Origin: Marinospirillum sp035271045
GTDB taxonomy: Bacteria > Pseudomonadota > Gammaproteobacteria > Pseudomonadales > Halomonadaceae
DNA: 64,000 nt
Assembly: GCF_035271045.1 (NCBI RefSeq)
Contig: NZ_DATESC010000008.1
Span: 36,852 to 100,851, forward strand
Reading direction: 5' to 3'
A program made the position numbers and the translations under genes. The notes beneath the pieces were generated by a model. The model searched no databases. It was not told the DNA's origin and was given only the letters and a program-made list of their open reading frames with translations. Below, piece by piece: positions 26,605-36,298 of this stretch (position 1 is the first letter of the stretch; each line of letters opens with the position of its first letter).

Positions 26605-27786
26605 CTAACTAGCCATACCACGTGCTAAATCAGCTTTAATGTCTTTAATATCTTCTAAACCAACCGATACTCGAATAAGTCCATCCGCTATTCCAACTTC
26701 AGCACGCGCTTCAGGGGTTAATCTGGCATGGGTTGTGGTTGCAGGATGCGTAATAGTCGACTTTGCATCGCCTAAATTACCCGTAATCGACAACATTTGC
26801 GTGTTATCAATAACCTTCCAAGCCGCTTCTTTTCCGCCAACCATTTCAAAAGATAATACGCCACCAAAAGCACGCATTTGTTTTTTAGCTAATTCATGCT
26901 GCGGGTGACTGGTTAAACCAGCATAGTGAACTTTGGCAACATTAGGCTGCTGCTCTAACCAACTCGCCAATTCTAAAGCGCTAGCAGAGTGTGCATCCAT
27001 ACGCAGGCGCAAGGTTTCTAGGCCTTTCAAAAACACCCAAGCATTAAAAGGGCTCATGCAAGGGCCAGCGGTACGCACCACACCAAAGACTTCAGCCATG
27101 TCTTTATCACTGCCCACCACAGCACCACCTATCATCCGGCCTTGGCCGTCTAGGTATTTAGTCGCCGAGTGAACGACGATATCGGCACCTAGCTGTAAAG
27201 GCAGTTGTAGCGCAGGCGTACAGAAGCAATTATCGACCACTAGGCGCAAGCCTTTGCTTTTTGCCAAAGCAGACAAAGCGCCTAAGTCCGCAATTTCGCT
27301 TAAAGGGTTAGAAGGCGTTTCAACAAAAAGCAGCCGCGTTTTGTCGTTACAAGCCGCTTCCCAAGCCGCTAAGTTTTGTAGCTCCACAAAGTGAGTAGTA
27401 ATACCAAAACGGTTCATCATGCGGCTAAACAAACCAATGGTGGAACCAAACACACTACGTGAACAAACGATTTCATCGCCTTGCTGCAAAAACGCCATGC
27501 AAACCGATAAAATAGCAGCCATACCCGAACTGGTCGCTATCGCACGCTCACCACCTTCTAAAGCAGCTAGGCGATCTTCAAAACAACGCACGGTTGGGTT
27601 AGTAAAGCGCGAATAAATATTCTGCTCACCTGTTTCATTAGCAAAGCAATCAGCCGCATGAGCCGCTGATTCAAAAATATAACTGGAGGTCGTAAAAATG
27701 GGTTCAGCGTGTTCACGTTCAGCGGTACGCTGCTGGCCGGTACGCAATGCAAGTGTACTTAAACCCCAAGCTGTTTTATCTGTCAT
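26605..27786 (-). CDS. metZ: O-succinylhomoserine sulfhydrylase
   Basis: PLP enzyme making homocysteine from O-succinylhomoserine and sulfide in methionine synthesis. 393 residues. Cys/Met-metabolism PLP family features are IYSRFTNPTVRCFEDRLAAL, SSGMAAI, DNCFCTPALQLPL and the Schiff-base lysine in HSATKYLDGQGRMIGG. The GQGRMIGG form and the position directly after purF are typical of Pseudomonas-type MetZ. The stop of purF lies 3 bases before the ATG, so it is in the cvpA-purF unit. Confidence 0.93.
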   Translation of the reverse strand: MTDKTAWGLSTLALRTGQQRTAEREHAEPIFTTSSYIFESAAHAADCFANETGEQNIYSRFTNPTVRCFEDRLAALEGGERAIATSSGMAAILSVCMAFLQQGDEIVCSRSVFGSTIGLFSRMMNRFGITTHFVELQNLAAWEAACNDKTRLLFVETPSNPLSEIADLGALSALAKSKGLRLVVDNCFCTPALQLPLQLGADIVVHSATKYLDGQGRMIGGAVVGSDKDMAEVFGVVRTAGPCMSPFNAWVFLKGLETLRLRMDAHSASALELASWLEQQPNVAKVHYAGLTSHPQHELAKKQMRAFGGVLSFEMVGGKEAAWKVIDNTQMLSITGNLGDAKSTITHPATTTHARLTPEARAEVGIADGLIRVSVGLEDIKDIKADLARGMAS

Positions 27787-27789
27787 GCC

Positions 27790-29313
27790 TTAATCCTCTG
27801 TTTCTGCCGAGCTGTCATTGTGTAGATCAATTGCACAGTCCGCTGAATCATTGGCATTGTTATTAACGTCACTGCGCTGCTTTTCTAAGTTATTAAGGTA
27901 GGCTTGATCAATCCCACCCGTGATGTAATTGCCATCGAATACTGAACAATCAAACTGTTTAACGGCTGGATTAAGCTCTTTACAAGCATCAATCAAGTCG
28001 TTTAAATCTTGATAAACCAGCCAGTCAGCACCAATTAGCTTACAAATTTCTTCTTCCGTACGTCCATGAGCAATCAACTCTTTGGCCGCTGGCATATCAA
28101 TACCATACACATTCGGATAGCGAACCGGTGGTGCTGCAGAAGCAAAATAAACCTTATTTGCACCCGCATCACGCGCCATCATAATAATTTCGTTACAAGT
28201 CGTACCACGCACAATGGAGTCATCCACTAACAGTACGTTTTTACCTTTAAACTCCATATCAATGGCATTGAGTTTTTGGCGCACTGATTTTTTACGCAGC
28301 ATTTGCCCAGGCATAATAAAAGTACGGCCAATGTAACGGTTTTTAATAAAAGCTTCGCGGTAGGTTATACCCAAATGCTGAGCAAGCTCTAAAGCAGAGG
28401 TTCGACTGGTATCAGGAATCGGAATCACCACATCAATATCATGATTGGGCATAACGCGCTTAATTTTTTCAGCCAACTTTTCACCCATCTGCATCCGTGC
28501 ATGATAGATATTAATGCCATCCATAATGGAATCTGGGCGTGCTAAATAAACGTGTTCAAAAATACAGGGTGAAAGCTGCGTTTTAGCCGCACAAATACGG
28601 GTATGCAGTTGACCTTGCATATCTAAATAAACCGCTTCACCCGGCTGTACATCACGAATCAGCTCAAAACCAACAGCATCTAAAGCCACGCTTTCTGAAG
28701 CAATCATGTATTCAGTGCCTTGGCTGCTTTCACGCTTGCCAATCACAATAGGACGAATCGCATTAGGATCACGAAAGCCTACCAAACCATAACCACTAAT
28801 CATGGCTACAGCGGCATAACCCCCTTCGCAACGCTCGTAAAGGCGACTGATCGCTGAAAAGATGTCATCAGGCGTTAAACTCATGCCTTGCCTACTTAAC
28901 TCGTGAGCAAAAACGTTAAGCAAAACTTCTGAATCAGAGTTGGTATTAATGTGACGTAAATCAGCACGAAAAACTTCTTCGCTTAATGCTTCTGAATTAG
29001 TCAAATTACCATTGTGCGCTAAAGCAATACCATAAGGCGAATTCACATAAAAAGGCTGAGATTCTGCTTCCGTTGCTGAACCTGCTGTCGGGTAACGCAC
29101 ATGACCTATCCCCATATTGCCAAATAGGTTTTTCATGTGGCGAGTACGAAACACATCCCTAGCCAAGCCGTTGCTTTTGCGTAGAAAAAAACGCCCTTTA
29201 TCACAGGTCATGATACCGGCGGCATCTTGGCCTCTATGCTGCAACACAGTCAGACTATCGAACAGTAACTGATTTACCGACTCATGAGCCATAATGCCTG
29301 CTATTCCACACAT
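27790..29313 (-). CDS. purF: Amidophosphoribosyltransferase
   Basis: First committed step of purine synthesis: PRPP plus glutamine to phosphoribosylamine. 507 residues from ATG 29313; the frame is open farther upstream to 29409 inside cvpA, but the mature enzyme must begin with the Cys of MCGIAGIM, the N-terminal glutaminase nucleophile, so the downstream ATG is certain. Class II glutamine amidotransferase domain first (GIGHVRYPTAGS, AHNGNLTN), then the phosphoribosyltransferase domain with the PRPP loop NVLLVDDSIVRGTT. Its ATG overlaps the end of cvpA by 13 codon-free bases only in reverse order; the two are tightly spaced. Confidence 0.96.
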   Translation of the reverse strand: MCGIAGIMAHESVNQLLFDSLTVLQHRGQDAAGIMTCDKGRFFLRKSNGLARDVFRTRHMKNLFGNMGIGHVRYPTAGSATEAESQPFYVNSPYGIALAHNGNLTNSEALSEEVFRADLRHINTNSDSEVLLNVFAHELSRQGMSLTPDDIFSAISRLYERCEGGYAAVAMISGYGLVGFRDPNAIRPIVIGKRESSQGTEYMIASESVALDAVGFELIRDVQPGEAVYLDMQGQLHTRICAAKTQLSPCIFEHVYLARPDSIMDGINIYHARMQMGEKLAEKIKRVMPNHDIDVVIPIPDTSRTSALELAQHLGITYREAFIKNRYIGRTFIMPGQMLRKKSVRQKLNAIDMEFKGKNVLLVDDSIVRGTTCNEIIMMARDAGANKVYFASAAPPVRYPNVYGIDMPAAKELIAHGRTEEEICKLIGADWLVYQDLNDLIDACKELNPAVKQFDCSVFDGNYITGGIDQAYLNNLEKQRSDVNNNANDSADCAIDLHNDSSAETED

Positions 29314-29324
29314 GAAACTTTCAC

Positions 29325-29801
29325 CTATCTTTTTGAATAATTTTCTAAATGCCCGGCGGTCCAGTCGCGTATTTGCTCCATATATGGCATAAGCTTTGAT
29401 TCTTGCCACATTGACTGTTGGCGCAACTCAGTTAAGCTAGCAATCGCTACCAATAACACAACAATGACAATGCCGCGGAATAAACCAAAAAAAACACCAA
29501 AAAATTTATCGACTGTTCCCAAACCAATTTTTTGAATCAGCGTACCAAAAGCACTGGAAAGTACTTTAGTCGCTAATAGCACCACCACGGCAATAGCAAC
29601 ATAAGCCATGGCTAGCTGTATACCCGGCTCAGCAATCACCACCTCAAGGTGAGGTGCTAATTCAGGTCCTAATATGCGGGCGGCAAATAGAGCAACCAAC
29701 CAACCGGCTAAAGAAATGGCCTGCTGTATAAAACCTTTCCAAAAAGCTAATAATACCGATGCACCAACAATGACCAAAATACCAATATCAATGGCATTCA
29801 T
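29325..29801 (-). CDS. cvpA: CvpA family membrane protein
   Basis: Small inner-membrane protein of 158 residues linked to purF in most gammaproteobacteria; needed for colicin V production in E. coli and for envelope stress tolerance, mechanism unsettled. ATG 29801 has AAGGAG 7 bases upstream, which decides against the earlier in-frame start at 29828. Four hydrophobic helices: IDIGILVIVGASVLLAFWKG (first), then near 30-45, 65-85 and 105-128, with the family block GLGTVDKFFGVFFGLFRG. It ends 11 bases before the purF ATG. Confidence 0.92.
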   Translation of the reverse strand: MNAIDIGILVIVGASVLLAFWKGFIQQAISLAGWLVALFAARILGPELAPHLEVVIAEPGIQLAMAYVAIAVVVLLATKVLSSAFGTLIQKIGLGTVDKFFGVFFGLFRGIVIVVLLVAIASLTELRQQSMWQESKLMPYMEQIRDWTAGHLENYSKR

Positions 29802-29824
29802 ACAAGGTCTCCTTAACCATAAAA

Positions 29825-30373
29825 TCAATCATTAACAGTGGGTAAACTACCCTGAACTTTTGCTTCATATTCAGGCACATAACGGGTTAACAAGGTTTTA
29901 AGCCCTTGCACTTGCAGTAGTTGATCTTGATCTTCTCGACCCTGCTGCTGGTCAATATAAGGACCAACAAACACCACTGTTAGGCTATTTATTTTGCGCC
30001 AATACGCATGGTATTGCTGTTTTCCCAATTCACCGACCAAGCGTTTAGCGTTATCGGCATCACCAAAGGTAGCCACCTGTATTGTCCAAGCATCAACACC
30101 CCCTTCAGGATTAAGCCTTAAACCTGAATCAATTAATGCTTTATTATCAGCGACAACCTGTTGTTTTTGCTGCTCAGTTAAACTGTCGGGTAATATTGGT
30201 ATTTTAGGTTTTTCAACATTGGACGTTATTGGCTTGGGTGGTTCTGGGGTAATTATTTTATCAGCAACGGGTATTTCTGGGCGCTTTTCTTCTAACAAAA
30301 AAGGCACAAAAATGACCGCTGCAGCAATCAAAATTACCGCACCTAATAAACGTTCTTTTAAGCCATAACGCAT
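29825..30373 (-). CDS. dedD: SPOR-domain protein DedD
   Basis: Septal-ring protein that binds denuded peptidoglycan at the division site. 182 residues from ATG 30373 (M-R-Y-G-L-K-E-R-L-L-G), the usual DedD N-terminus; an earlier in-frame start at 30409 is not favoured. One membrane helix (about 8-26), a Pro-rich linker, and a C-terminal SPOR domain (about 100-175: WTIQVATFGDADNAKRLVGEL, part; VFVGPYIDQQQGREDQ). Lies between folC and cvpA as in Pseudomonas. Confidence 0.9.
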   Translation of the reverse strand: MRYGLKERLLGAVILIAAAVIFVPFLLEEKRPEIPVADKIITPEPPKPITSNVEKPKIPILPDSLTEQQKQQVVADNKALIDSGLRLNPEGGVDAWTIQVATFGDADNAKRLVGELGKQQYHAYWRKINSLTVVFVGPYIDQQQGREDQDQLLQVQGLKTLLTRYVPEYEAKVQGSLPTVND

Positions 30374-30415
30374 AAAGCTGATCTCACGGTACAAGCACTC
30401 ACTAGGCAACAGTCA

Positions 30416-31783
30416 CTATTCAACAGCCGTGTGTTTTAATTGCAGCAATACCTGTGCCAGTGTAAAAAAAGAACCCATAACCAACACTTCATCATAATCG
30501 ACTTGCAACGCTTGTTGAGCCGTAGAAAAAGCTAAATCACCTTGGTCATTTAAGTCTGTCACCATCACTTGAGCACCCAGCGATTCTAATAAAGCCGCTA
30601 GTTTGTCGGCTTTAGCGGCACGCGATAAAGGTAAGCTAGTCACTATCCAAGCATCCACCCAAGGCAGCAAGGGTAACAAGGTGGCGTGTATATCTTTATC
30701 AGCCATCATTCCCACTAATGCTAAACGTTTTTTCTTACCTTGTTCAGCTAATCTAGCGGCTAAGTAACTGGCTGCTTCGGGGTTATGTGCCACATCTAAT
30801 AACCACTGCCCTTCTCGCTGCATACGTCCGGTTAAACGGGCAGTTGCCAACCCATTTTTAATCGCCTGTTCTGTTAAGTTAGGGCACACCAGCAGCAAAG
30901 CTTGAATCGCTGTTGCAGCATTATCAGGGGGCAAAGGGTTACTGGGTAAATCAGAGAAGTAAACAGAGGTTTGTTCTTCAACGCCTAAATTAATCGTCGC
31001 ACCAATGCCCTGCCAAGCCCAGTTACCTTCTGTATTGACAGTGCGTTGAAAGGCTTCCCATAATTGAAAAACTTGGCAATCTAAAGCTTCTGCAGCCAAG
31101 TAAACGCTATTGGGCAAGTTTAGACTACCCAATACCACTGGACGACTTTTACGAAAAATACCCGCTTTTTCTTGACCAATAATGTTTAAATCAGCACCCA
31201 AATAATTCATATGGTCTTGTGCCACAGTGACTAACACCGCCACGTCAGCATCCACGATATTTACGGCATCTAAGCGCCCACCTAAACCCACTTCTAAAAG
31301 CCATAAATCAACAGCAGCGTCTTGAAAAATCAACAAACCGGCTAAGGTAGCAAATTCAAAATAGCTTAAAGAAATCGGTTCTGCAGCCGGTGTTACACGC
31401 GCAGTTTCAATACGCAAAAAAGCAGTGGTCAGCGTGGTATCACTGACCGGCTGACCATTGAGCTTAATGCGCTCGTTAAAATGTAAAAAATGTGGCGAAG
31501 TGTAACTGCCGACCGTTAAACCTTGAGCAAGCGCCATAGATTCGGTGAGTGCCAGCGTCGAGCCTTTACCATTTGTGCCAGAAAAAGTGATAACTTTAGA
31601 TAAGCCTTGCTGACGCGCTTCAAACAATAAAGGCAGTTTTAAGCGTTGCGCCACTGCCCTTACTCTTGCTAAACCTAAATCTATTTCACAAGGATGCAGA
31701 TTTTCTAAATGTTTAAGCCAAGCTGCTAAGCTAGTTGATGAATCTAACGCTAAAGAAGCGCTTGGTGATAAATTAACAGTCAC
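30416..31783 (-). CDS. folC: Bifunctional folylpolyglutamate synthase / dihydrofolate synthase
   Basis: Adds glutamate to dihydropteroate and then to reduced folates. 455 residues starting with GTG at 31783, 7 bases after the accD stop. Mur-ligase-type P-loop FSGTNGKGSTLALTE near residue 70, then SPHFLHFNERIKLNG and the LLEVGLGGRLDAVN block that are specific to FolC. Pathway neighbours accD and dedD are conserved partners in gammaproteobacteria. Confidence 0.94.
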   Translation of the reverse strand: MTVNLSPSASLALDSSTSLAAWLKHLENLHPCEIDLGLARVRAVAQRLKLPLLFEARQQGLSKVITFSGTNGKGSTLALTESMALAQGLTVGSYTSPHFLHFNERIKLNGQPVSDTTLTTAFLRIETARVTPAAEPISLSYFEFATLAGLLIFQDAAVDLWLLEVGLGGRLDAVNIVDADVAVLVTVAQDHMNYLGADLNIIGQEKAGIFRKSRPVVLGSLNLPNSVYLAAEALDCQVFQLWEAFQRTVNTEGNWAWQGIGATINLGVEEQTSVYFSDLPSNPLPPDNAATAIQALLLVCPNLTEQAIKNGLATARLTGRMQREGQWLLDVAHNPEAASYLAARLAEQGKKKRLALVGMMADKDIHATLLPLLPWVDAWIVTSLPLSRAAKADKLAALLESLGAQVMVTDLNDQGDLAFSTAQQALQVDYDEVLVMGSFFTLAQVLLQLKHTAVE

Positions 31784-31790
31784 GAGGCGA

Positions 31791-32657
31791 TCAACAAAAA
31801 GCAGGTTGTTGCGTCATTTTACGCAGCAAACCACCCAGTTTTGAAGGCAATTCACGGCGATGAATAATCATATCCACCGTACCGTGTGCTAACAAAAATT
31901 CGGCGCGTTGAAAGCCTTCAGGGAGTTTTTCTCTTACGGTTTGCTCAATAACACGCGGGCCTGCAAAACCACAAAGTGCGAAAGGTTCAGAGACATTCAA
32001 ATCACCCAGCATGGCTAAAGAAGCAGAAACACCACCATAAACCGGGTCGGTTAATACTGAAATGTAAGGTACGCCTGCTTGTTTAAGGCGCTCTAATGCC
32101 GCCGACGTTTTTGCCATTTGCATCAGCGAAAAAAGCGCTTCTTGCATTCGCGCACCACCTGAAGCAGAAAAGCAAATCAAAGGAATACGCTCTTTTAAAG
32201 CCAGTTCAGCAGCGCGAACAAATTTTTCGCCAACCACAGAACCCATCGAGCCACCCATAAAATTAAACTCAAAAGCAACCGCAACAACAGACAAGCCGTC
32301 TAATTCACCCAACATAGCGATTAGCGCATCTTTTTCACCCGTTGCACGCTGAGCCGCGGTTAAGCGGTCTTTATACTTTTTAGAGTCACGAAATTTTAAA
32401 CGGTCGACAGGTTCCAAATCACCAAATAATTCACTAGCGGTATTGGTATCTAAGAAGCCTTCTAAACGCTTACGCGCAGAGATACGCATATGATGATCGC
32501 ACTTAGGGCAAACGTGCTGATTTTTTTCTAATTCAGGGCGGTAAATGGCTGAAGCACACTTAGGGCAATTACGCCATAAGCCTTCAGGCACGCTAGCCTT
32601 GCGATCATTGGCTTCAGAACGGATGATGGATGGAACAATGCGATTTAACCAGCTCAT
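31791..32657 (-). CDS. accD: Acetyl-CoA carboxylase carboxyltransferase subunit beta
   Basis: Carboxyltransferase beta chain making malonyl-CoA for fatty acid synthesis. 288 residues; N-terminal zinc ribbon with CPKC, a 15-residue spacer and CPKC, then the carboxyltransferase domain with FMGGSMGSVVGEKFVRA, SASGGARMQEALFSLMQMAK (part) and the DPVYGGVSAS oxyanion region. Follows trpA by 22 bases. AccA is not in the window. Confidence 0.96.
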   Translation of the reverse strand: MSWLNRIVPSIIRSEANDRKASVPEGLWRNCPKCASAIYRPELEKNQHVCPKCDHHMRISARKRLEGFLDTNTASELFGDLEPVDRLKFRDSKKYKDRLTAAQRATGEKDALIAMLGELDGLSVVAVAFEFNFMGGSMGSVVGEKFVRAAELALKERIPLICFSASGGARMQEALFSLMQMAKTSAALERLKQAGVPYISVLTDPVYGGVSASLAMLGDLNVSEPFALCGFAGPRVIEQTVREKLPEGFQRAEFLLAHGTVDMIIHRRELPSKLGGLLRKMTQQPAFC

Positions 32658-32679
32658 AATAAACTCTATAACCTAAATT

Positions 32680-33492
32680 TTATTTGGGTAATTGATCTAA
32701 TGCTTGGCGCATTTCACTTAGTATTTTCGCCATAGCGGGCGCAATTTTTTCAGGCGTGTCGGCTAATTCAGCTACTTTGCTAACCAAGGCACTGCCCACA
32801 ATAACACCGTCAGACACAGCACCTAAAGCAGCAGCCGTTGCACCATCACGAATACCAAAACCTACCGCAATAGGTAGTTCGGTAATACCCGCAAACTCAT
32901 TTAAGCGTTCAGCCACTGCATCCACATCTAAAGTTGCAGAACCTGTAACGCCTTTGATGGATACATAATATAGGTAACCGGTGGTTGCCGCACAGATTTT
33001 TTTAGCCCGCTCAAGGGTGGTCGTCGGTGCTAGCAAAAAGATAGAATCCATTTGCTGAGCCGTTAATAACGCAGAAAATTCAACGGCTTCTTCGGGTGGT
33101 AAGTCAACCACCAGCACGCCGTCTAACCCAACTTTAGCCGCAGCATCTACAAACGTTGCATAGCCCAGCACTTCAATGGGATTTAAATAACCCATTAAAA
33201 CAACGGGCGTGGTGTCGTTAGTTTTACGAAACTCAGCAACCATGCCTAGCACATCCACTAAACGTGTACCGTGCAATAAAGCCCTTTCACAGGCTTTTTG
33301 AATCACAGGGCCATCGGCCATCGGGTCTGAAAAAGGCACACCCAGTTCAATAATATCGGCACCAGCTTCAACCAAGGCGTGCATATAACCCAAGGTTGCA
33401 TCTGGCTTAGGATCACCCGCAGTAATAAAAGGAATTAACGCCTTGCGTCCTTGCTGCTTTAAGTTAGCAAAGGTAGTTTTAATACGGCTCAT
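32680..33492 (-). CDS. trpA: Tryptophan synthase alpha subunit
   Basis: Cleaves indole-glycerol phosphate to indole, which is channelled to TrpB. 270 residues from ATG 33492, which has GGAG 6 bases upstream; an in-frame ATG at 33504 contains that site and is rejected. Catalytic Glu and Asp are in DIIELGVPFSDPMADGPVIQ. The phosphate-binding GFGIRDG and the flexible loop after LLAPTTT are present. Directly after trpB. Confidence 0.95.
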   Translation of the reverse strand: MSRIKTTFANLKQQGRKALIPFITAGDPKPDATLGYMHALVEAGADIIELGVPFSDPMADGPVIQKACERALLHGTRLVDVLGMVAEFRKTNDTTPVVLMGYLNPIEVLGYATFVDAAAKVGLDGVLVVDLPPEEAVEFSALLTAQQMDSIFLLAPTTTLERAKKICAATTGYLYYVSIKGVTGSATLDVDAVAERLNEFAGITELPIAVGFGIRDGATAAALGAVSDGVIVGSALVSKVAELADTPEKIAPAMAKILSEMRQALDQLPK

Positions 33493-33513
33493 GCTTTTCT
33501 CCATCAGACGCAG

Positions 33514-34725
33514 TTATAGGGTGATCCCTTGCATTTTAGCAACGGTCATAATGTCTTTATCGCCACGGCCCGACAAATTAACGATTAGGTGTTTGTCTGT
33601 GCCTAAGGTGGGCGCTAAACGCTTAGCAAAGGCTAAAGCATGGCTAGATTCTAAGGCCGGAATAATGCCTTCAAAAGAACACAAATCACCAAAAGCGTCC
33701 ATCACTTCATCATCGGTAGCTATTTCATACTTAACACGGCCAACATCTTTTAAATAAGCGTGTTCAGGGCCGACACCTGGGTAATCTAAACCCGCAGAAA
33801 TAGAGTGAGTTGGGGTAATCTGCCCAGCATCGTCTTCCATTAAATAAGTACGATTACCGTGTAAAACTCCAGGACGACCGGCATTTAAAGGCGCAGCATG
33901 ACGACCCGAAGCGATACCTTCACCGCCCGCTTCAACGCCATACATTTCAACCTCATCATCGGTAATAAATGGATGAAATAAACCCAAAGCGTTAGAACCG
34001 CCACCAATGCAAGCAATTAATGCATCGGGTAAACGACCAATCTGTTTTAGTGATTGTTCACGCGCTTCACGCCCAGCCACTGCGTTAAAATCACGCACTA
34101 ACATGGGGTAAGGGTGCGGGCCTGCAACCGTACCAATAATATAAAAGGTGTCGTCAACGTTAGTTACCCAGTCGCGCATGGCTTCATTCATGGCATCTTT
34201 TAGTGTTTTAGAGCCAGATTCTACCGCAAAAACTTCAGCACCTAATAACTTCATACGGTAAACATTAGGGGCTTGGCGCTGTACGTCTTCTGCACCCATA
34301 TAAATTTGGCATTTTAAACCTAAACGTGCTGCAACAGTGGCTGTGGCAACGCCGTGTTGACCTGCGCCGGTTTCGGCAATAATGCGTTTTTTGCCAGAAT
34401 ACTTAGCCAATAAAGCTTGACCAACGGTATTATTAACCTTGTGTGCGCCAGTGTGATTCAAGTCTTCACGCTTTAGCCAAATTTGTGCGCCACCTAAATG
34501 CTTAGACCAACGCTCAGCGTGGTAAAGCGGCGAAGGACGACCCACATACTGTGCTAGATCTTTGTCAAATTCGGCCTGAAAGGCTGGGTCAGCACTTAAA
34601 CGAGCATACTGCTCTTCTAGCTGTTCCAAAGCATAGCTCAGGGTTTCTGATACAAAACGACCACCATAAGGACCAAAATGGCCTTTCGCATCGGGCAAGT
34701 TTAGCAAATCAGCATATTTGGACAC
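33514..34725 (-). CDS. trpB: Tryptophan synthase beta subunit
   Basis: PLP enzyme joining indole and serine to tryptophan. 403 residues, GTG start at 34725. Schiff-base lysine in LNHTGAHKVNNTVGQALLA, ammonium-binding and PLP-phosphate loop CIGGGSNALG, and ETGAGQHGVATATV match the family. Together with trpF and trpA it forms a tryptophan block placed inside the truA-accD-folC chain; the other trp genes (trpE, G, D, C) are not here. Confidence 0.95.
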   Translation of the reverse strand: MSKYADLLNLPDAKGHFGPYGGRFVSETLSYALEQLEEQYARLSADPAFQAEFDKDLAQYVGRPSPLYHAERWSKHLGGAQIWLKREDLNHTGAHKVNNTVGQALLAKYSGKKRIIAETGAGQHGVATATVAARLGLKCQIYMGAEDVQRQAPNVYRMKLLGAEVFAVESGSKTLKDAMNEAMRDWVTNVDDTFYIIGTVAGPHPYPMLVRDFNAVAGREAREQSLKQIGRLPDALIACIGGGSNALGLFHPFITDDEVEMYGVEAGGEGIASGRHAAPLNAGRPGVLHGNRTYLMEDDAGQITPTHSISAGLDYPGVGPEHAYLKDVGRVKYEIATDDEVMDAFGDLCSFEGIIPALESSHALAFAKRLAPTLGTDKHLIVNLSGRGDKDIMTVAKMQGITL

Positions 34726-34736
34726 ACTTTATCCCC

Positions 34737-35357
34737 TTAACTTCTAACCGCCTTAATAAAGGCATGAATTTTTATCGGGCATTTTATACCTCGACTGCTT
34801 TCAACTCCACCAGAAACATCCACTGCATAAGGCTGAGTGATCCGAATGGCTTCAGCAACATTATCTGGTGTTAAACCACCAGCAAGAATCCAGCTAGGTG
34901 ATTCACTGGCTGGAAAGCGTTGCCAATCAAACACTTCACCCGTACCACCAGGAGTGCCCGGTGTGTAAGCATCAAGCAAAAAACCTCTGGCGCTGGGCCA
35001 ACCTGCTGCTGCCTGTTCAGGATCAAAATCAGGTTTCATTCGCAGTGCTTTTATATAAGGCCGACCAAAGCTTTGGCAAAAAGCTTCAGTTTCATCGCCA
35101 TGAAACTGTAATAAATCGAGCGGCACTTGTTCAAGTACAGCGTCTACCCAAGCGGGTTCAGGGTCAACAAATAAGCCAACCATCATCACAAAAGGGGGTA
35201 GCTGTTGAATAATTTTGGCGGCTTGTTCAGGTGCAATGGCTCTTGGGCTGGGTGGATAAAAAACAAATCCTAGGGCATCTGCACCCGCTTTAACAGCAGT
35301 TAAAGCATCATCGACTTGCGTTAAACCACACACTTTAATACGCACGCTAATCAGCAT
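34737..35357 (-). CDS. trpF: Phosphoribosylanthranilate isomerase
   Basis: Third step of tryptophan synthesis (Amadori rearrangement of phosphoribosylanthranilate). About 206 residues; catalytic Cys in VRIKVCGLTQVDDA and catalytic Asp in FLLDAYTPG, phosphate loop LAGGLTPDNV, and DVSGGVESSRGIK. The ATG at 35357 overlaps the truA stop region by 11 bases; an in-frame GTG at 35345 (four codons later) is an alternative start with AAGGA 11 bases upstream. Confidence 0.94.
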   Translation of the reverse strand: MLISVRIKVCGLTQVDDALTAVKAGADALGFVFYPPSPRAIAPEQAAKIIQQLPPFVMMVGLFVDPEPAWVDAVLEQVPLDLLQFHGDETEAFCQSFGRPYIKALRMKPDFDPEQAAAGWPSARGFLLDAYTPGTPGGTGEVFDWQRFPASESPSWILAGGLTPDNVAEAIRITQPYAVDVSGGVESSRGIKCPIKIHAFIKAVRS

Positions 35358-36297
35358 CCTTTTGCAAAGATGTAATTTTCTGCTGAGAACGGGTTAAATC
35401 ACTGCGATACCATTCAGGCAAAAATTCTGGATAAGGATCATCGAGGTGTTCATCCGCTAGCAGATGCATAAAATGTGGCCCAAGTGGTTCTAGTGGTAAA
35501 TTAAAGCGCTCTGGATAATGTGCTGCTACTAAATACAAACCTTCTGCGGGTGCTGTTATACCCGCTACAGCGCGTTGCTTTGCTTCTAGCAGTTCGGTTA
35601 ACCATTCAACAGGGCGCTGCCCCTCACCCACGTCCATTAAAGCACCGGCAATATTACGCACCATGTGGTGTAAAAAAGCATTGGCTTGAATGTCTATAAC
35701 AATTAACTGACCACGGCGATACACGCGAATAAAGTGCAGGTGTCGCCAAGGTGTGGATGACTGACAGCGTACCGAACGAAATGCCGAAAAATCTTTTTCA
35801 CCCACTAACAATTGTGCTGCCTGATGCATTTTATCAGCATCTAAAGGTTTCGTGTGCCAAGTTAGCTGATCGTGCATTTGGGCAAAAGGCACGCTGCTGT
35901 TATAAATCACATAACGGTAACGCCTAGCTAACGCAGAGTGACGCGCATGAAAATTATCAACAACAGGCTGTGACCAACGAATACGAATATCGGGCGGCAG
36001 GTTATTATTAGTACCTAACACCCAAGCTCGACTTGGGCGAGCAACAGCCGTATCAAAATGAACCACCTGACAACAAGCATGAACCTCTGCATCGGTTCGA
36101 CCAGCGCAGTGAACTGTAATCGGCTCTAAAGCTATTTTTTGTAAGGCTTTTTCAACCAAAGGTTGAATGCTAGGTACACCCGTGTGCTGCGCTTGCCAAC
36201 CACGATAATTACTGCCCAAGTACTCCACACCCAAGGCAATGCGCCCTGATGCAGCATCATCAATAGCAAATAAAGTAAAAGGATCAGACAAAGGCAT
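35347..36297 (-). CDS. truA: tRNA pseudouridine(38-40) synthase TruA
   Basis: Makes pseudouridine at tRNA positions 38-40. 316 residues, with an N-terminal extension relative to E. coli (270), common in this group. Catalytic Asp in CAGRTDAEVHACCQVVHF (part), with FHARHSALARRYRY and FLHHMVRNIAGALMDVG as further family blocks. It starts 1 base before the fimV stop region, placing it in the fimV-truA-trpF chain. Confidence 0.94.
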   Translation of the reverse strand: MPLSDPFTLFAIDDAASGRIALGVEYLGSNYRGWQAQHTGVPSIQPLVEKALQKIALEPITVHCAGRTDAEVHACCQVVHFDTAVARPSRAWVLGTNNNLPPDIRIRWSQPVVDNFHARHSALARRYRYVIYNSSVPFAQMHDQLTWHTKPLDADKMHQAAQLLVGEKDFSAFRSVRCQSSTPWRHLHFIRVYRRGQLIVIDIQANAFLHHMVRNIAGALMDVGEGQRPVEWLTELLEAKQRAVAGITAPAEGLYLVAAHYPERFNLPLEPLGPHFMHLLADEHLDDPYPEFLPEWYRSDLTRSQQKITSLQKDAD

Positions 36298-36298
36298 A

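Noticed and set aside
29314..29409. Longer N-terminus for purF
   Set aside because: The glutaminase Cys must be residue 2 and the extension lies in cvpA.
29994..30368. 124-codon plus-strand frame opposite dedD
   Set aside because: Antisense to a recognised SPOR protein, no ribosome site and no family resemblance.
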